Assembly (NCBI RefSeq): GCF_003945595.2
Contig: NW_024104295.1
Span: 1,302,001 to 1,366,000 of the forward strand
Length of the DNA: 64,000 bases
Direction of reading: 5' to 3'
From: Pipra filicauda
Taxonomy: Eukaryota; Chordata; Aves; Passeriformes; Pipridae
A program made the translations under genes and the position numbers. Of this stretch, positions 38,346 to 50,154 are shown piece after piece (position 1 is the stretch's first letter; the number at the start of each line of letters is the position of its first letter). A model generated the notes under the pieces. It ran no database searches. It was not told the DNA's origin and saw nothing but the letters and a program-made list of their open reading frames with translations.

Positions 38346-41300
38346 CCATTTAATCTGGGTGTCCAGTTTGCAATGCCTTTGGCTCAGTTACAGAGCTTAG
38401 TCAAATCTATATATAACCTTACGTATGGTCTCACTGGCTACAAATACAGCCCTGCATGCTTAGTTCTGCTGCAAATTGCAGCAAAAATGCCTTGTTTGGC
38501 ACCCAGATAGCAAGAAAAATTCACTCTGTGATCACCTCTGCAAAGTTTGGATTCAATGGGGACCTTGAGTGGGTTTTTTTTTCATATGCATAAAAGCTTG
38601 AGGCACAGGCAAAGTTAGAATTCAGTTGTGCATGTGCACTAGACTGGTTTTCCCCACCCTGCAGTCTTTCCTCTCATTCACTAGACATCTAGATGTTATT
38701 TGCAACAAATTACAGAGATTTCTTCATTAGCCAACCTTGATTTATCCCTGGAAATACTCTGTCACATGCATTAAATAAGTCTGGTCTCTTAAGAAATGAT
38801 AGTGTTAACTGAAAACTATATATGCAAAAGAGAGCAACGTAAGGCTGCATGTGTGGTATTTTTATTTGGTGCTGTCCTGTTCTTAGGCAGCAAAGCTGTA
38901 GAAGTAAGGATGAAGTACTTTGCTAAGGCCTCTGAGAAGAGCTGGTGTGTAAGCCATGTTCCAAGGTCCATCTTCACATTTCTTGGTTTTTCATGTTTCC
39001 TTATATGAATCTCAATGACTTTTTCAATATTTAAAGAGAGGACAGTGACTTCGATCACCGAAGTTGTCAGTTGTCTTGCTCTGTAGTTCTGTGCTCTCAG
39101 ATGAAGTACAGACATCTGCAGAGCAGGCAATGGAAGTGGCTATGGTTTAACGTGGGGATTTCCTTCTACTGGGGGCTGGAGAGGTGGGCACAGGTCAGGC
39201 TGCACACACTGTATCATGCAAGGCATGACACAGCATGGCTGATGGACACTGAAAGAAAATATCACAGGCTCTGGACACAGCTTCACCTTGTACTGGTTTT
39301 AAATATGAAAGAATAATTTGCAATACAGACAACTGCATGTTTAGCAAAACCTAGTAAATATATTAACCCAGATTTTCTGAGAAAGTTTGAGTCAATAATA
39401 ACAACCCTGGAGCTGTCCTTTTCTAACAACAGATACGTATCACAAACTGTGAACATATATAATTGTCCTTCGGTATCAGAAGATGCAGAATATGAGCAAT
39501 GGTCTAAACAAATGTCAAGTGAGCAGACATGGCACACTCTTCATTGTAACAGGCCAGTGGCATCAGACATGAATCTGGCCCAGTATCTTGGATGATCAAG
39601 CTAAGTATTCCAAATTGCTTCGTTTTCTAAAAACATGATCAGCATCACAAAGACAAGGAAGACTTTTGCTTTATAAGCACCAGAGAATATATTAAGCAGG
39701 TTGATTAGATAATGCAAAGACCAGATAAGAGGTTCTGTGGATAAGAAGTAGGTAGTGACTAGGAAGAGAGATATTTAAAGATTAATTCATTTATGCACAT
39801 GACATATTGAGGTCACTTTACATTTTCATCTCCTACCTTCCATTCACATCTACATCCATTTATGCCTTTAAAGGAATTACGCCTTTTCTTAACCTCTTAT
39901 CTCTCAGAGATTTTCTCCTGACATCCGAATGCCTGGTTTGGACAGTCAAAGAGTAACTACTGCAGGTTTTTTCAGAGCTCTTTTGTGCTTTGTTGTTTTG
40001 ACTCCACATTTTCTGTCCAGAGAGCTGTTGACAACACTCTCTCCTAGGAATTTCCGTAATTTTTCGGGAGGGGAAAAGAAGGTTTTCTTGCTTTTGTGCT
40101 TAATATGTAAAATGTGGTAATTTATAAGCCTTGTGATAAATCTTACTTATAGGAACGAGATCATGTGTTTTGAGCTTTGAGTTTGGTCTTGACAGGTATG
40201 CAGTATGCTAAGATAGTCCTTCAGATTTTTGTTACAAATTGCACTAATAGTCTGTAGCTAATTATAGGTACTTGATTTCCCCCCTCAAGCACAGCTTTTA
40301 CATTATACATTTAAGCTGTTTAATTAGTGGTTTAGATAATAAATTGGTCTTCTATCAGTCTGTTTTGTTTTGTCATTGCTAATGAAATTATTGTAATGTT
40401 GGGCTTAGCAAGTAAAGGAACTCTGTTATTTTACCTTGTGTTTTAAGAGCTATTCCCTATTTGTGTTGCATACCAGATGTCACACTAATTATTATCTGCA
40501 GACAAGAGTGCCATCTCTGCTCTATATGTAAAGCTTTTCTAAAAGCATTATGCACTGAATGGTGCAAGCTACTGTTATGCTTCAGTATGTTAATGCTTTG
40601 AAATTGCCCCTTGTTTTCTTAGGAACTCCTTGTAACTATGATTGTGAAACTGAAAACTGTGAAATTTTCAGAATTAATCAGATCTGGAGATCAAATGCTA
40701 CCTGCCTTCCTACTCAGCCCAGCTAAATGAAATGTTTGGGTTGTGTGTGGTTTTTTCAATGGAAGTGTGGCTTTTTCATTTTCATTTGCTCTGTATACAA
40801 AAAAGATAATTCTTGTAAATCTTCCAACTTAGAGTAGGGTTTTTTCTTGTAAAAATAAGCAAGATTCAGCCCACACTCTTTAATTAAGTAAGAATACCTT
40901 CAGCACATGAAGGTTTATATGGGAATTTTTATACCTTTAAAAGCCAAACCTTTTCAAGCTCTCAGCCTCTGTTAGCACTTGTAACTGAACTTTTCAGTAA
41001 GAGACTTGAGCTCTTCTCACTTCAGCTGAGAAAGAAGAATGGACCACGGGTAGTTTTGCGGAGTATGCCTGTTATTTCGTAATTAGCTTGTCTGTTCAGT
41101 TCTGCTGCTCATTTTGGGGAGCAGGGGGAGTTTGGATGAAAGGCAAAATGTTAAGAAATAGTTTTTCTGGCATGTTCAGGGGGTTCCTGTCGAGCCGTAT
41201 TATTAAGGGTTTTCATAGACGATAGGACAGTAAGATAGAGTGATTTGGCTTTAGCAGCCTAATTCTAACCATTTTCTGCTTTTCAATTTCTTCTAAATTA

Positions 41301-43314
41301 TTACAGAGCAATTAAAACAATAAATTACAGTGCTTTGAAGAGCAGTACATTTCAGTGCCATGACTCTGCATATGCAAGGCAAGTACTTAAAGGAAAAAAA
41401 AACACCAAACTGCTAACATTTGTAAAAGAGCCTCTAGTATTATTTCATTGAAGCAAAATTTGTATTCCACTTGGCCAGGAAAGACTTTAGGAACAAGATC
41501 TCTTGATAGATCATTCTGCGTAGAAGGTTTTAGGAAACCAGAGTAACAGACTTCTTTGGTAGCATAGCTAATTTTTTAGGAATGAAATGGAAGTAGCAGC
41601 CAGTTTGCCCAGGCAGTGAGTGTATGGGGGATGTGGGAAAAACATACCTGCGTATATACTTTTGTTGAGCTCAAAACCAGGCTAGGACACATACTCAAAC
41701 TATTACTTAGTCAAAAGATAAAAAGGTTTATTATTGTTGGGATTTTGGTGAGGAAGAACATAAAAACATCAATATGCATGGATTGTGCCTCTTCACATGT
41801 TTGGGTTTATGTAACTGGTAGGGCTGCCGAGTGTCTGAAGGATATGATCTAGTAAAAGCAATGATCTCGGAGCAAGGCCATCTATTTTTCATTAAGAAAC
41901 ATGCAAAGTGTTGTTCAGAGTTCAAACTGAACTCTTATCACAGGACAGTGAGATCTATGTAACTGAATTCATTTTATCCAGACTTGTCTCTTACTGATTT
42001 TACATGAAATTAATAGCAAAATTAGAAATTTCAAAATTATATAACAATATAATATAGGTAATTTACAGCAGCTGTGTACTACTAAAAGTGGAAAAACCAG
42101 AGGACGTTTTCTCATGAGATATCCAGTACTGATGTTTTATTTCAGTTTGTTGATAATGGTGGGGTTCACAAGCTTTTGTGTGCTTATCTAAATCAGACCA
42201 GTAATTATTTGCTGACCACTACCATAGAGTGATGTCACTGATCACTGGTTTTAGTTACAGTATAATAACATTTTTTGGCAAAAGTAAGTATGAAAAAGAA
42301 ATAATTTTCTATTATACTACATTTGATTGTAGCTTTTACTGCTAAAATTCAACAAGGCAAAAGCAGTGTCTGAGTAACAACAGGATCACACTCAGTTTCT
42401 GAAGCTGGCCTGGAGTAATGCTGGCCTAACATGGAACGGCACGTTGCTGGATGACACTCAAACACTTTCAGCCTTTGTCACCCAGGCTGGAAGGCAAGAG
42501 GGACAGGCACCAGCTCTATTCATAATCACATGGCAGAGCTGTGGTTTTTTTTTTTTTTCTGAGAGTTTTTTCAAGATGGGTAGGAAATCACCTCATTTGT
42601 ATCAAAATCAAAATGATGTCACATCAGACTGTCCAGTGGAAACTGAAGTCAGCATACTGCTGGGTGCAGATGAGTTAGCTCTAACCAGATAATTTAAGAT
42701 GATCTTGACCCTTTACTCCTTCTTCTTTCTTCCCTTACTCATTTTTCTCCTAACAGAAACACATCATTTGTTATAATTGCATTAGACCCTCAGAAGTGAC
42801 TCATCATATAATGGGTACCAGCAGAATTAATTACCATGAACAAAGGAATTTTTTAAACCCAAATATATTGTTATATCTGAGTTATAAACCTTTGAAATGA
42901 AAGTGTTGTCTTAAAAAGCACAGTCTAGTAATAGCACCAGTATCTGCCTCTATAACAAGAACCAGACCTGCAATTAAAAATACTTGCTATTTGAAATGAT
43001 GTCAGACTTCTGTAGTACCAAATATAAAAGCAAGCAAGACATTATTAGACATTGTCTTAAAGTTTGTCAATTGAAAAACTGAAACACCATAAATGTAAAG
43101 GTTCCTGATCTGGAAAAAAGTGTGTAAAATTAAAACCAAATGTATGATGTACAGTAACAGTACCTGAAAGAGTTTAAATGCCTATGTGTGTGCCTATGTA
43201 CATGTGTATTGTCTTTGCATAGATACTCACACATACAGAAGATGCTGTAGTACTTCACATTTCCTTCCATCTATAAAACTAATTGCAAATTATTTCTTTT
43301 TGTTCTTCTCACAG

Positions 43315-43453
43315 CTGAATTTTTATTCCTCTTGTGGGGTGTTTATCTCTGCTATGCAGTGCGGACAGTCCCATCAGCATTTCATGAGCCACGTTATATG
43401 GCTGTTGCAGTTCACAATGAGCTCATTATCTCTGCTATATTCCATACAATTAG
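43315..43453 (+). CDS. GPR158: GPR158 coding exon: TM5, third intracellular loop, start of TM6
   Basis: CT completes the alanine codon from 32089. The exon encodes EFLFLLWGVYLCYAV (TM5), RTVPSAFHEPRYMAVAV (ICL3) and HNELIISAIFHTI (TM6). It ends with AG, two bases of an arginine codon completed by A at 47234. The acceptor is TTCTTCTCACAG at 43303-43314. The donor is AG|GCAAGT at 43454, a GC donor. This is the only boundary that keeps both the frame (cumulative phase 2) and the expected TIR-F continuation. The next GT, at 43458, would add four bases and shift the frame in the following exon. ICL3 and TM5 match the mammalian sequence I recall almost exactly. Confidence 0.96.
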
Positions 43454-46400
43454 GCAAGTGATCTGTAGATCTAGTAATTAACTATTTATCTTTCACGTTT
43501 CATATGGTACAACTTAAAATGGGTGAATGGGATAGGATGCATAATGGAAGGTCTTATAAATATGTTTCTGCTAATTAAGAGATTACTAAACTTAAAAATG
43601 TTCCCATGGGATTCAAGAGTATGAAATTATATAATTAGGGTTTTTTTCAATATAGCTGATAAATTAGATATATGATAAATTAGGTATAGCAAAACTGCTA
43701 TCTGTCTTCAGTCGTCTACATACTGCTCACTGTTTTGTACCCCTAGAAAAACAGCAGGTAAGAATGTTGGTTTATATGAACTTTTCCTGGTGTATAACAG
43801 ATTGGTGAGCTGCAGCTATATATTAAGATAACTGTACTGGTTTGGGCATGAAGCATAGTGTTTTATATGCTGACATAAAAGTATTGTTATGCGTATGATG
43901 GTATATTAGTAATATAAAGCCCATGTTTCTTCTAAAGTCTGTAATGAGCTCTACATTTCATACTTCTAAACTATTTGGGTAGTATTTGGGTAATAAGGAT
44001 CTTTGCTAGAGCTACATGAAAATTGCTATATATTCCTTTCCTACAGAGTACCCTGTACAAATGAATTGGTCCTAGAAAATGCAAAATAGCAAGATAACAT
44101 GAGTTTCATCTCATCCTGTAAAAACTCTTAAGACTTTCTTATGATGTTCTCACACCTTCCTTTGCCTCCTGACAGATCTTATCTACTAAGATTATTTTTT
44201 TTGCATTGCTTAATTGACAGTCTTCAAATTGACAGACCAGTTCCTTGGTCTGTCTTGGTATTCACATTTCTCTCTGTCTTCTTGCTGTTTGCTTTCATGT
44301 TTTCTTCTGAGTAAACATCAGCAAAGCAAATCCTTCATCTCAGTTCTTTCCTGGTACTCTTTTCCCTTATCGTTGTCATACAGTTCACTGCATTTTTCAG
44401 ACTTGCAACTTTTTTTTTTCCTTCCCCTTCTTTTAACCCCGTGTCTCAACATCCACATACTCTCAAAATCTTTACTCCCTATCACAAACATCTGCAAAGC
44501 TATTGTTTAAAATCTATATTTGATGGAAGCATTTTTTTTAATTCCTAGTGGATGTAAAATTCAGTTAAAATGCTTTTGAATTTATTATAACCAATATGAC
44601 AGCTTCTCAGTCAATTTCCCCCCCCCCTTAATTAATATTCCTAAACTGTATTTTGGGCCATGTTAGAAGATACAGTTCAGTGCACTAGGAGACCTATTAT
44701 GTGGGCTGCAAGTTTCTTTTAACAATAGAGCAGGATGAAAGTAATCTTGGATTAAAGAGAGGGGAAAAGGGAAAAATAGGAAAATATGGCATTTTAATAC
44801 ATGCTTTATGAAGGAGACAGAAAAGGATTGTCTTTCAGTTTATCTTATTGACAGTCCTGTGCCTCCAGCCTAAGGTCTGCTGATCTTGTTCTTCCTTTTT
44901 TTTTTTTATGTACATTTTGTATTGATTCTTTGCCATCTGTCTGATACATGCTGATTTGTTGAAGAAGAATCATGTAGTGTTTATGGATAGGAATGAATAA
45001 AATGCACACGATCCCTCCTGAGATTATGTCCATTTCTGCATACAAGTTTTAGTCTGTTTCCTTACTTTTTTTTTTTTTTTTTTTTTTTTTGCTTTCATCT
45101 TCCCTGCCAAGTTCTGGATGCAATTAAAAGGGTGGATATGTAGGACTCAGATTTATATGACATATCTGAGTTGTCATGAAGTTGAAAGCACTGGAGCCTT
45201 GAAGGACACCTACAAGGCAACCATCCAGTTTAAAAACTCCTGAAGCTCATAGAAGATTGATGTGAGCACTAAATAAAACCTTGAACTGTTTGCATTTTGT
45301 TTTCCTTTTAAAATATTCCCATTTCAGAAAAAGAGGATTCTGGATTATCTTCAGATCAGCACAGTATTAAACTCCTGTGTTACTCTTTCTCTTATATTAC
45401 AGAGAAACCCAAAATTTATATGGAAAAAATCTCATTCAAATAGAAACCCCATCTCTGTAGGACTGAATGGATACCACAAGTGCTATTTTGCTTTCAGAGG
45501 TATTGTATGGCACATATACCTTAATCCGTCAAGATCTCATACATAAAACAAGCAAAAAACCTTCACAGAATTTGAGGGTTGGATCTGTTCAGGGTTAAAC
45601 AAATCCAGTGGGCATCAGGATGCGGGTACTTTTTCCTGGCTGTCTGATGGATCTGGCTGCCACTGTTTCCATTTGCAGATTGAGCACATCAACTGCAGTG
45701 CAGTCACACACAGCACGTGGCTGCCCACATGGACCAGCACAGGCCCAACACAGACAGCCTGGTCCTGTTCCTCCTCTGCAGCTGGGCACGGGCTGAGACC
45801 TTGGGTCTTCCAGGTGCAGGTCTCCGGTGTTCTTCCCTCACCTACCTTATCACCTATCTGTCCCAATTCTTGTCTTCTCCCAAATAAACAACCCACCCCT
45901 CATTATTTTTTTCTGATTGGTCCAAGTTTTGCTACATCTGTACTCAAATTTGGTATTTGTGATGCCATTAGCAGGGTAATCATATGCAGTCATATATGCT
46001 GTTACTGATAGGTTACATTGGCACCACTGACCTTGCAAGTTCTACTCCCTCAAAGATCCTTCAGTTACCTGTGAAGTTTGGCCATCTTTCAAATGACTCC
46101 CTGTTAACCACCTGTGAAATCTTGCCATCCCTCTAACTTTTGTTCACTGTTACATCCAGCAGTTCATGTCATCTTCATCAGTTCTCGTGTTCAGTTAGCT
46201 AAACCTCAGGCCTGAGCCTCCTCATATCCCTGCACATCCCAACAGCAACATCTCTGTAAGAAATAATTAATGATAATATTTTATTGTGTTCATGAAACAT
46301 TTCATTTACAAAGTATTAAACAAGTAATTATGACTGTATTATTGCAGCATATAAACCAGTGTTTCATGCCAGACTATTTCTGTTAACAAAAGCTTCTGCA

Positions 46401-47233
46401 AAATGTGCATCTGTGAACTTGGATAAGTTGCAAATGTCATTTCTGTCTGAATGATTTTTGTAAACCTGCAAATTGCAAGCCAGCGGTACATCCATTCATC
46501 CATTGCATTGCTTACTCTTTCTATCTTTGGGAGCTCACTAAAGCAGACAAGCCAAGCATGCTCCAGCTAGCTTTACCTGCACTGCTTGTTCTACCACCCT
46601 TATAGAAAGCTCAGCAAGGAACTGTTTTGTTTGGGAGGTTCAGCCACTCATTTCTAAGCATTCACAAGGCTCTTGGGCCCCGCAGCAGTGAGCTGGGCGG
46701 TCCTGCAGTCAAGATCATTTCTCTGCTCCCCACTAAAATGCATTTCAGTTCAGTTCTCTCTTTGATGGCTTATCAGCTGTACTTGGTAGCTGCGATCTGT
46801 GGACATCCTGTGTTTATGAAGTGCACTGCAATTTATCATAGTACGTGTGCTTACTTAACCTAAAATCATCCCTTCACATCCTTAATGTATGTAAGTTGCC
46901 ATAACTCAGCTCAGGCTAGAGAAACTGTGACAATATAAACCAAACAAAAAGACAGCTCAATACAGTGAGAAAGATGGAATAAGCAGTATCATTTAAGGTC
47001 TGTTATTTCTTTTTATATTTTGATTTGTTGATTGGGTTTTTTCTGAGTTGTTTTGAAATGTGATATATAGAAAAAGCATGTGGATGTAATTTTTAGTCTT
47101 TATGAAAGCAGTACAGAACAAAACCAGTTGTGTTTGGCCATTCAATGAAAAGAAACCTAAGGAACATTAAAGATATTAAATCTAATGCACTGGAGAAAAC
47201 GCAGTGAATTGCAAACCTGAATTCTATTTTCAG
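43454..47233 (+). other. GPR158: GPR158 intron, 3.8 kb, GC-AG type
   Basis: The donor is GCAAGT at 43454-43459 after exon bases AG, and the acceptor is CTATTTTCAG ending at 47233. The rest of the donor fits the consensus perfectly (AG|GCAAGT), as is typical of functional GC-AG introns. The intron contains a C10 run at 44618-44627, a T12 run at 44896-44907, a T25 run at 45066-45090 and a locally GC-richer block at about 45600-45890. I see no gene in it. Confidence 0.9.
45066..45090. repeat. T25 homopolymer
   Basis: An uninterrupted run of 25 T in the intron. It could be the complement of an A-tail of a minus-strand retrocopy, but no recognisable gene or SINE body follows on the right side. 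Otherwise it is a simple homopolymer. Confidence 0.8.
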
Positions 47234-47339
47234 ATTCATTCTTGTTTCAAGACTTCAGTCTGACTGGATGCTGATGCTGTTCTTTGCACACACACATTTG
47301 ACTGTGACAGTCACTGTTGGGCTACTTCTGATTCCTAAG
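47234..47339 (+). CDS. GPR158: GPR158 coding exon: end of TM6, TM7
   Basis: A at 47234 completes the arginine codon from 43453. The exon encodes FILVSRLQSDWMLMLFFAH (end of TM6 and the short ECL3) and THLTVTVTVGLLLIPK (TM7), ending on a complete lysine codon (phase 0). The acceptor is CTATTTTCAG at 47224-47233 and the donor is AAG|GTATTT at 47340. TM7 matches the family as I know it. The differences from the mammalian form I recall are conservative (ILVS for VLAS, F for Y). Confidence 0.97.
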
Positions 47340-49246
47340 GTATTTGAGTCTTCTGTCTCTTTTCTTTTGCCAAGACTAAGGCAGATAAAAGTTGTCATGC
47401 AGAAGCAATTCTGTATAAATCTAGCAAGCAACTGATAAAAAAGGAAGATGTAAAATTTGGCTATTTGGCTACCTAAAAAGCTGGTTTGGTTTGTTTTTTT
47501 TTAAAAAAACTTACACATTTTCAAAGATTCTTTCTTTCAGCTCTCAAAATTCCAGGAGTTTAAAGTACTTAAAATTTTGATATGATTAATATAAGAAGGA
47601 AAGAATCCTGCCCAGCTATACTTTTTTCAGGTGTTTGGGTGACTGTGCTGCTGCCAGAGTTAGCAGGGAACAGAAAAAGAGTTTAGGCAAGGGGATAGAA
47701 AAACTAGAATCAGGAGACTGGACTAGCCATGAGTCAGGGAGGTTGGGATTTAAACCAGGCAGTTATAGGCTGAAAAAGTAGAGCCCTTTGCAAATCAGAG
47801 CCTGGGATGGACATATGCTGCATACTGGGAGGAGACATGGCCCATGACATGGAGCCAGGAGCAGTGTTGGGTGCCAACACTGTAGGGGCACAAGTACGAG
47901 GGGGATGACAGGAGTCGGGGAAGAGAAGAGAAAATGCTCCGAGCGCTGCAGTCACCTCCCATCGGGCACTGAGGCTGAAGTGGCAATATGTCAGTGTCAC
48001 CAGGGACAGGAGAACTGCAGGAAGCTCCACCTGTCTCTAGCACTGATCCCCAGGATTTGAATGGAGCATCCTTCTTAAGACAGTACCCCAGCAAAGGGAA
48101 TGATTTTATAATGGCTTTTGAAATGACCAATCATATTAATCTAAAGGTCAGGAGTAGAGGTGAAAGCTACATATGAAGGAAAAGCATTAAGCAGTTTGAG
48201 TTGATAGAATGTTCAGGTTAATGAAGCTGCTATTCCCATCTTTTGCCTGTGTGTCAGAACAGGGTATGCTGATAATTGTCAAATATACATACATCGAACA
48301 GTCACAACGAGGGGACACATGGATGCAGCCTTAATACTGCATAATCTTGTTTTATTTTAAATTACTTTTCTGGTCTTTAGCAATAGTCATATATTCTACT
48401 TTATATTCATATACTTTATAAGGTATCTTCAGAGGTGTCTTTCTAAACTAGTCTAGAAAATTTGTTGAGCTTTCTGAAGCTGATTCATAACTACTGATCA
48501 ACATTTTAATTTTTAGCTTATTATCTGTGTAACACTGCGGAGGCTTTTCTTCCAACATACCAAAGAATTCAGGGAATTAAGATTCACAAGGTTCTGTTCT
48601 ATTCATAAACTCCTGAAGACAGATGACTGTGTGAACAATAGTAACTACAGATGAGTGAATCAATATGAACAAAAAAATTATGACAAACACTCTCCAACTC
48701 TTGATTCAAGCATTTGCTAAAACATAGAAGAGAAAAAATATCTCCTTTTTCATTAGTTTCCATCTTTTTTCCTTTATTTTTCCTTTTTTGGCCACCTCAT
48801 GTCTTCCTTTTCAGGGTCAGGATCTAAAATGGAAAAATTGCTTTCCACAGGATTATTAAGGTGTATGGAATACAAAATAGTGGTTTACGGTTTTAGCTGC
48901 CTAATTGAAAATACTGTCTGAAAGTCTATTTTTATCCTAGCTTAATTGAAATGCCATTTAAAGAGGTTTAAACAAGCATCAAAACAAGTAGGAATTTTTT
49001 CTTATGTAAATCTCTAAGATTTATCAAGTTAAGGCATCTTAATAAGAGTTCCTTCCACACAATACTGATATTCTATAGGACACTACTTATGCCAGTGAAG
49101 ATTATAGCTAGTGTTTTGTGTTCGAGAATCACATGAAATCTATAGAAGGATCATTGTACCATAAAAACTGCTGTAAGCTCTTACAGTGATGTTGGAGTAA
49201 ACTTTTGCACTCATGGCAACCTCTCTTTTATGAATACTTGTTGCAG
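47340..49246 (+). other. GPR158: GPR158 intron, 1.9 kb
   Basis: This is a GT-AG intron (GTATTT donor, ACTTGTTGCAG acceptor). The block 47740-48060 is GC-richer than its surroundings and carries overlapping minus-strand open frames without any domain. I see no repeat family or gene in it. Confidence 0.85.
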
Positions 49247-49393
49247 TTTTCACATTCAAGCAATAACCCAAGAGATGATATAGCTACAGAAGCTTATGAA
49301 GATGAGCTTGATATGGGTCGATCTGGATCCTATCTGAACAGCAGTATCAATTCAGCATGGAGTGAACATAGTTTGGATCCTGAAGATATTCGG
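49247..49393 (+). CDS. GPR158: GPR158 coding exon: membrane-proximal cytoplasmic tail
   Basis: The exon encodes 49 complete codons: FSHSSNNPRDD, an acidic TEAYEDELDMG segment, a serine-rich RSGSYLNSSINSAWSEHS stretch and LDPEDIR, where the helix that continues in the next exon begins. Both ends are phase 0. The acceptor is TTGTTGCAG at 49238-49246 and the donor is CGG|GTACAT at 49394. In mammals the ICL3 and proximal-tail region forms the docking site for the RGS7-Gbeta5 complex, and this exon supplies the first part of it. The sequence is essentially unchanged from the mammalian protein I recall, suggesting strong constraint. The frame stays open 51 codons into the following intron. Confidence 0.97.
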
Positions 49394-50154
49394 GTACATA
49401 TAACTGATTTGAATAGCATTCATTTTCAAGAACAACACTTTTTCCTACAAGTAAACTCCAAATTGCATGCATTTATCTTTCTTTGCAGATATCGGCTGAA
49501 AAAGGCTAGCTTAGGTCTCTTACGATTGTGGTATCAGGTCATGTAAAATCTCATGGAAAGTATTCACTAGTGTGAAGAGATGCTGAATTATTAGTTGCAG
49601 TAAAAGTCATACTGGCAGTTAAGGAGGAGGAATCATCCACAGCAAGAGCTGTTTGTCAGTTTACATAGGCTCTTTGAATTATCTTGAAGTGCTAACAACA
49701 TTTGGTTTCAGTGTGATTAGCCATTGGTATGTAACATATAAATAAGCATATATAACTGCATAGATAAAATTTTAAAAACGTGATTAAAAGAAAAAAATGA
49801 TTCCTATTTTACATGATAAAAGGGGTTATATTCTGAGAATAAAGAATAGCTATAGAGATCAGCAGGAAAGCATACACCACAGCATTGTGAAATGTGAAAC
49901 ATACAGCATAAATGCATATGAATTATGTGTGCTGTGGAAAGTAACATGTTTGTGCATGAGGGTTGAACTTATTTTTAAAGTGGAAAAAAAATTGGATTCA
50001 ATTTGGTGCAGAAATAGCAAATTCAAGAATTAGAAAAGACAGTGAAGTAAGTTTAATGCCGTTGTTAGAGCAATAGATCTTGCACTCATCAGGCTGCTTG
50101 TTTGACTGTACTCGCTCTGTACATACTAGTTTTGCCATTCACTTTGCTTTGCAG
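49394..50154 (+). other. GPR158: GPR158 intron, 0.76 kb
   Basis: A short GT-AG intron (GTACAT donor, CACTTTGCTTTGCAG acceptor). The exon frame reads through into it up to about 49546, and from the other side an in-frame stretch precedes the last exon from 50080. Neither looks coding. No repeat is seen. Confidence 0.88.

Larger units (their letters stand above)
32090..43314 (+). other. GPR158: GPR158 intron, 11.2 kb
   Basis: This is a GT-AG intron (GTATGT donor, TTCTTCTCACAG acceptor). It holds an MIR-like fragment near 38280-38345 and a TA/TG microsatellite at 33834-33872. No CR1 copy was recognised here, in contrast with the preceding intron. Everything else looks like unique AT-rich DNA. 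Open frames such as 32790-33182 (-), 34897-35262 (-) and 36395-37270 (both strands) show no domain and are not called. Confidence 0.8.

Noticed and set aside
45066..45120. Long T run considered as the A-tail of a minus-strand processed pseudogene
   Set aside because: The adjoining sequence to the right shows no recognisable coding or SINE body, and processed pseudogenes are rare in birds.
50080..50154. In-frame methionine 25 codons upstream of the terminal GPR158 exon
   Set aside because: The stretch is intronic: a pyrimidine-rich tract and CAG acceptor end at 50154, and the exon joins the upstream exon in phase 0.
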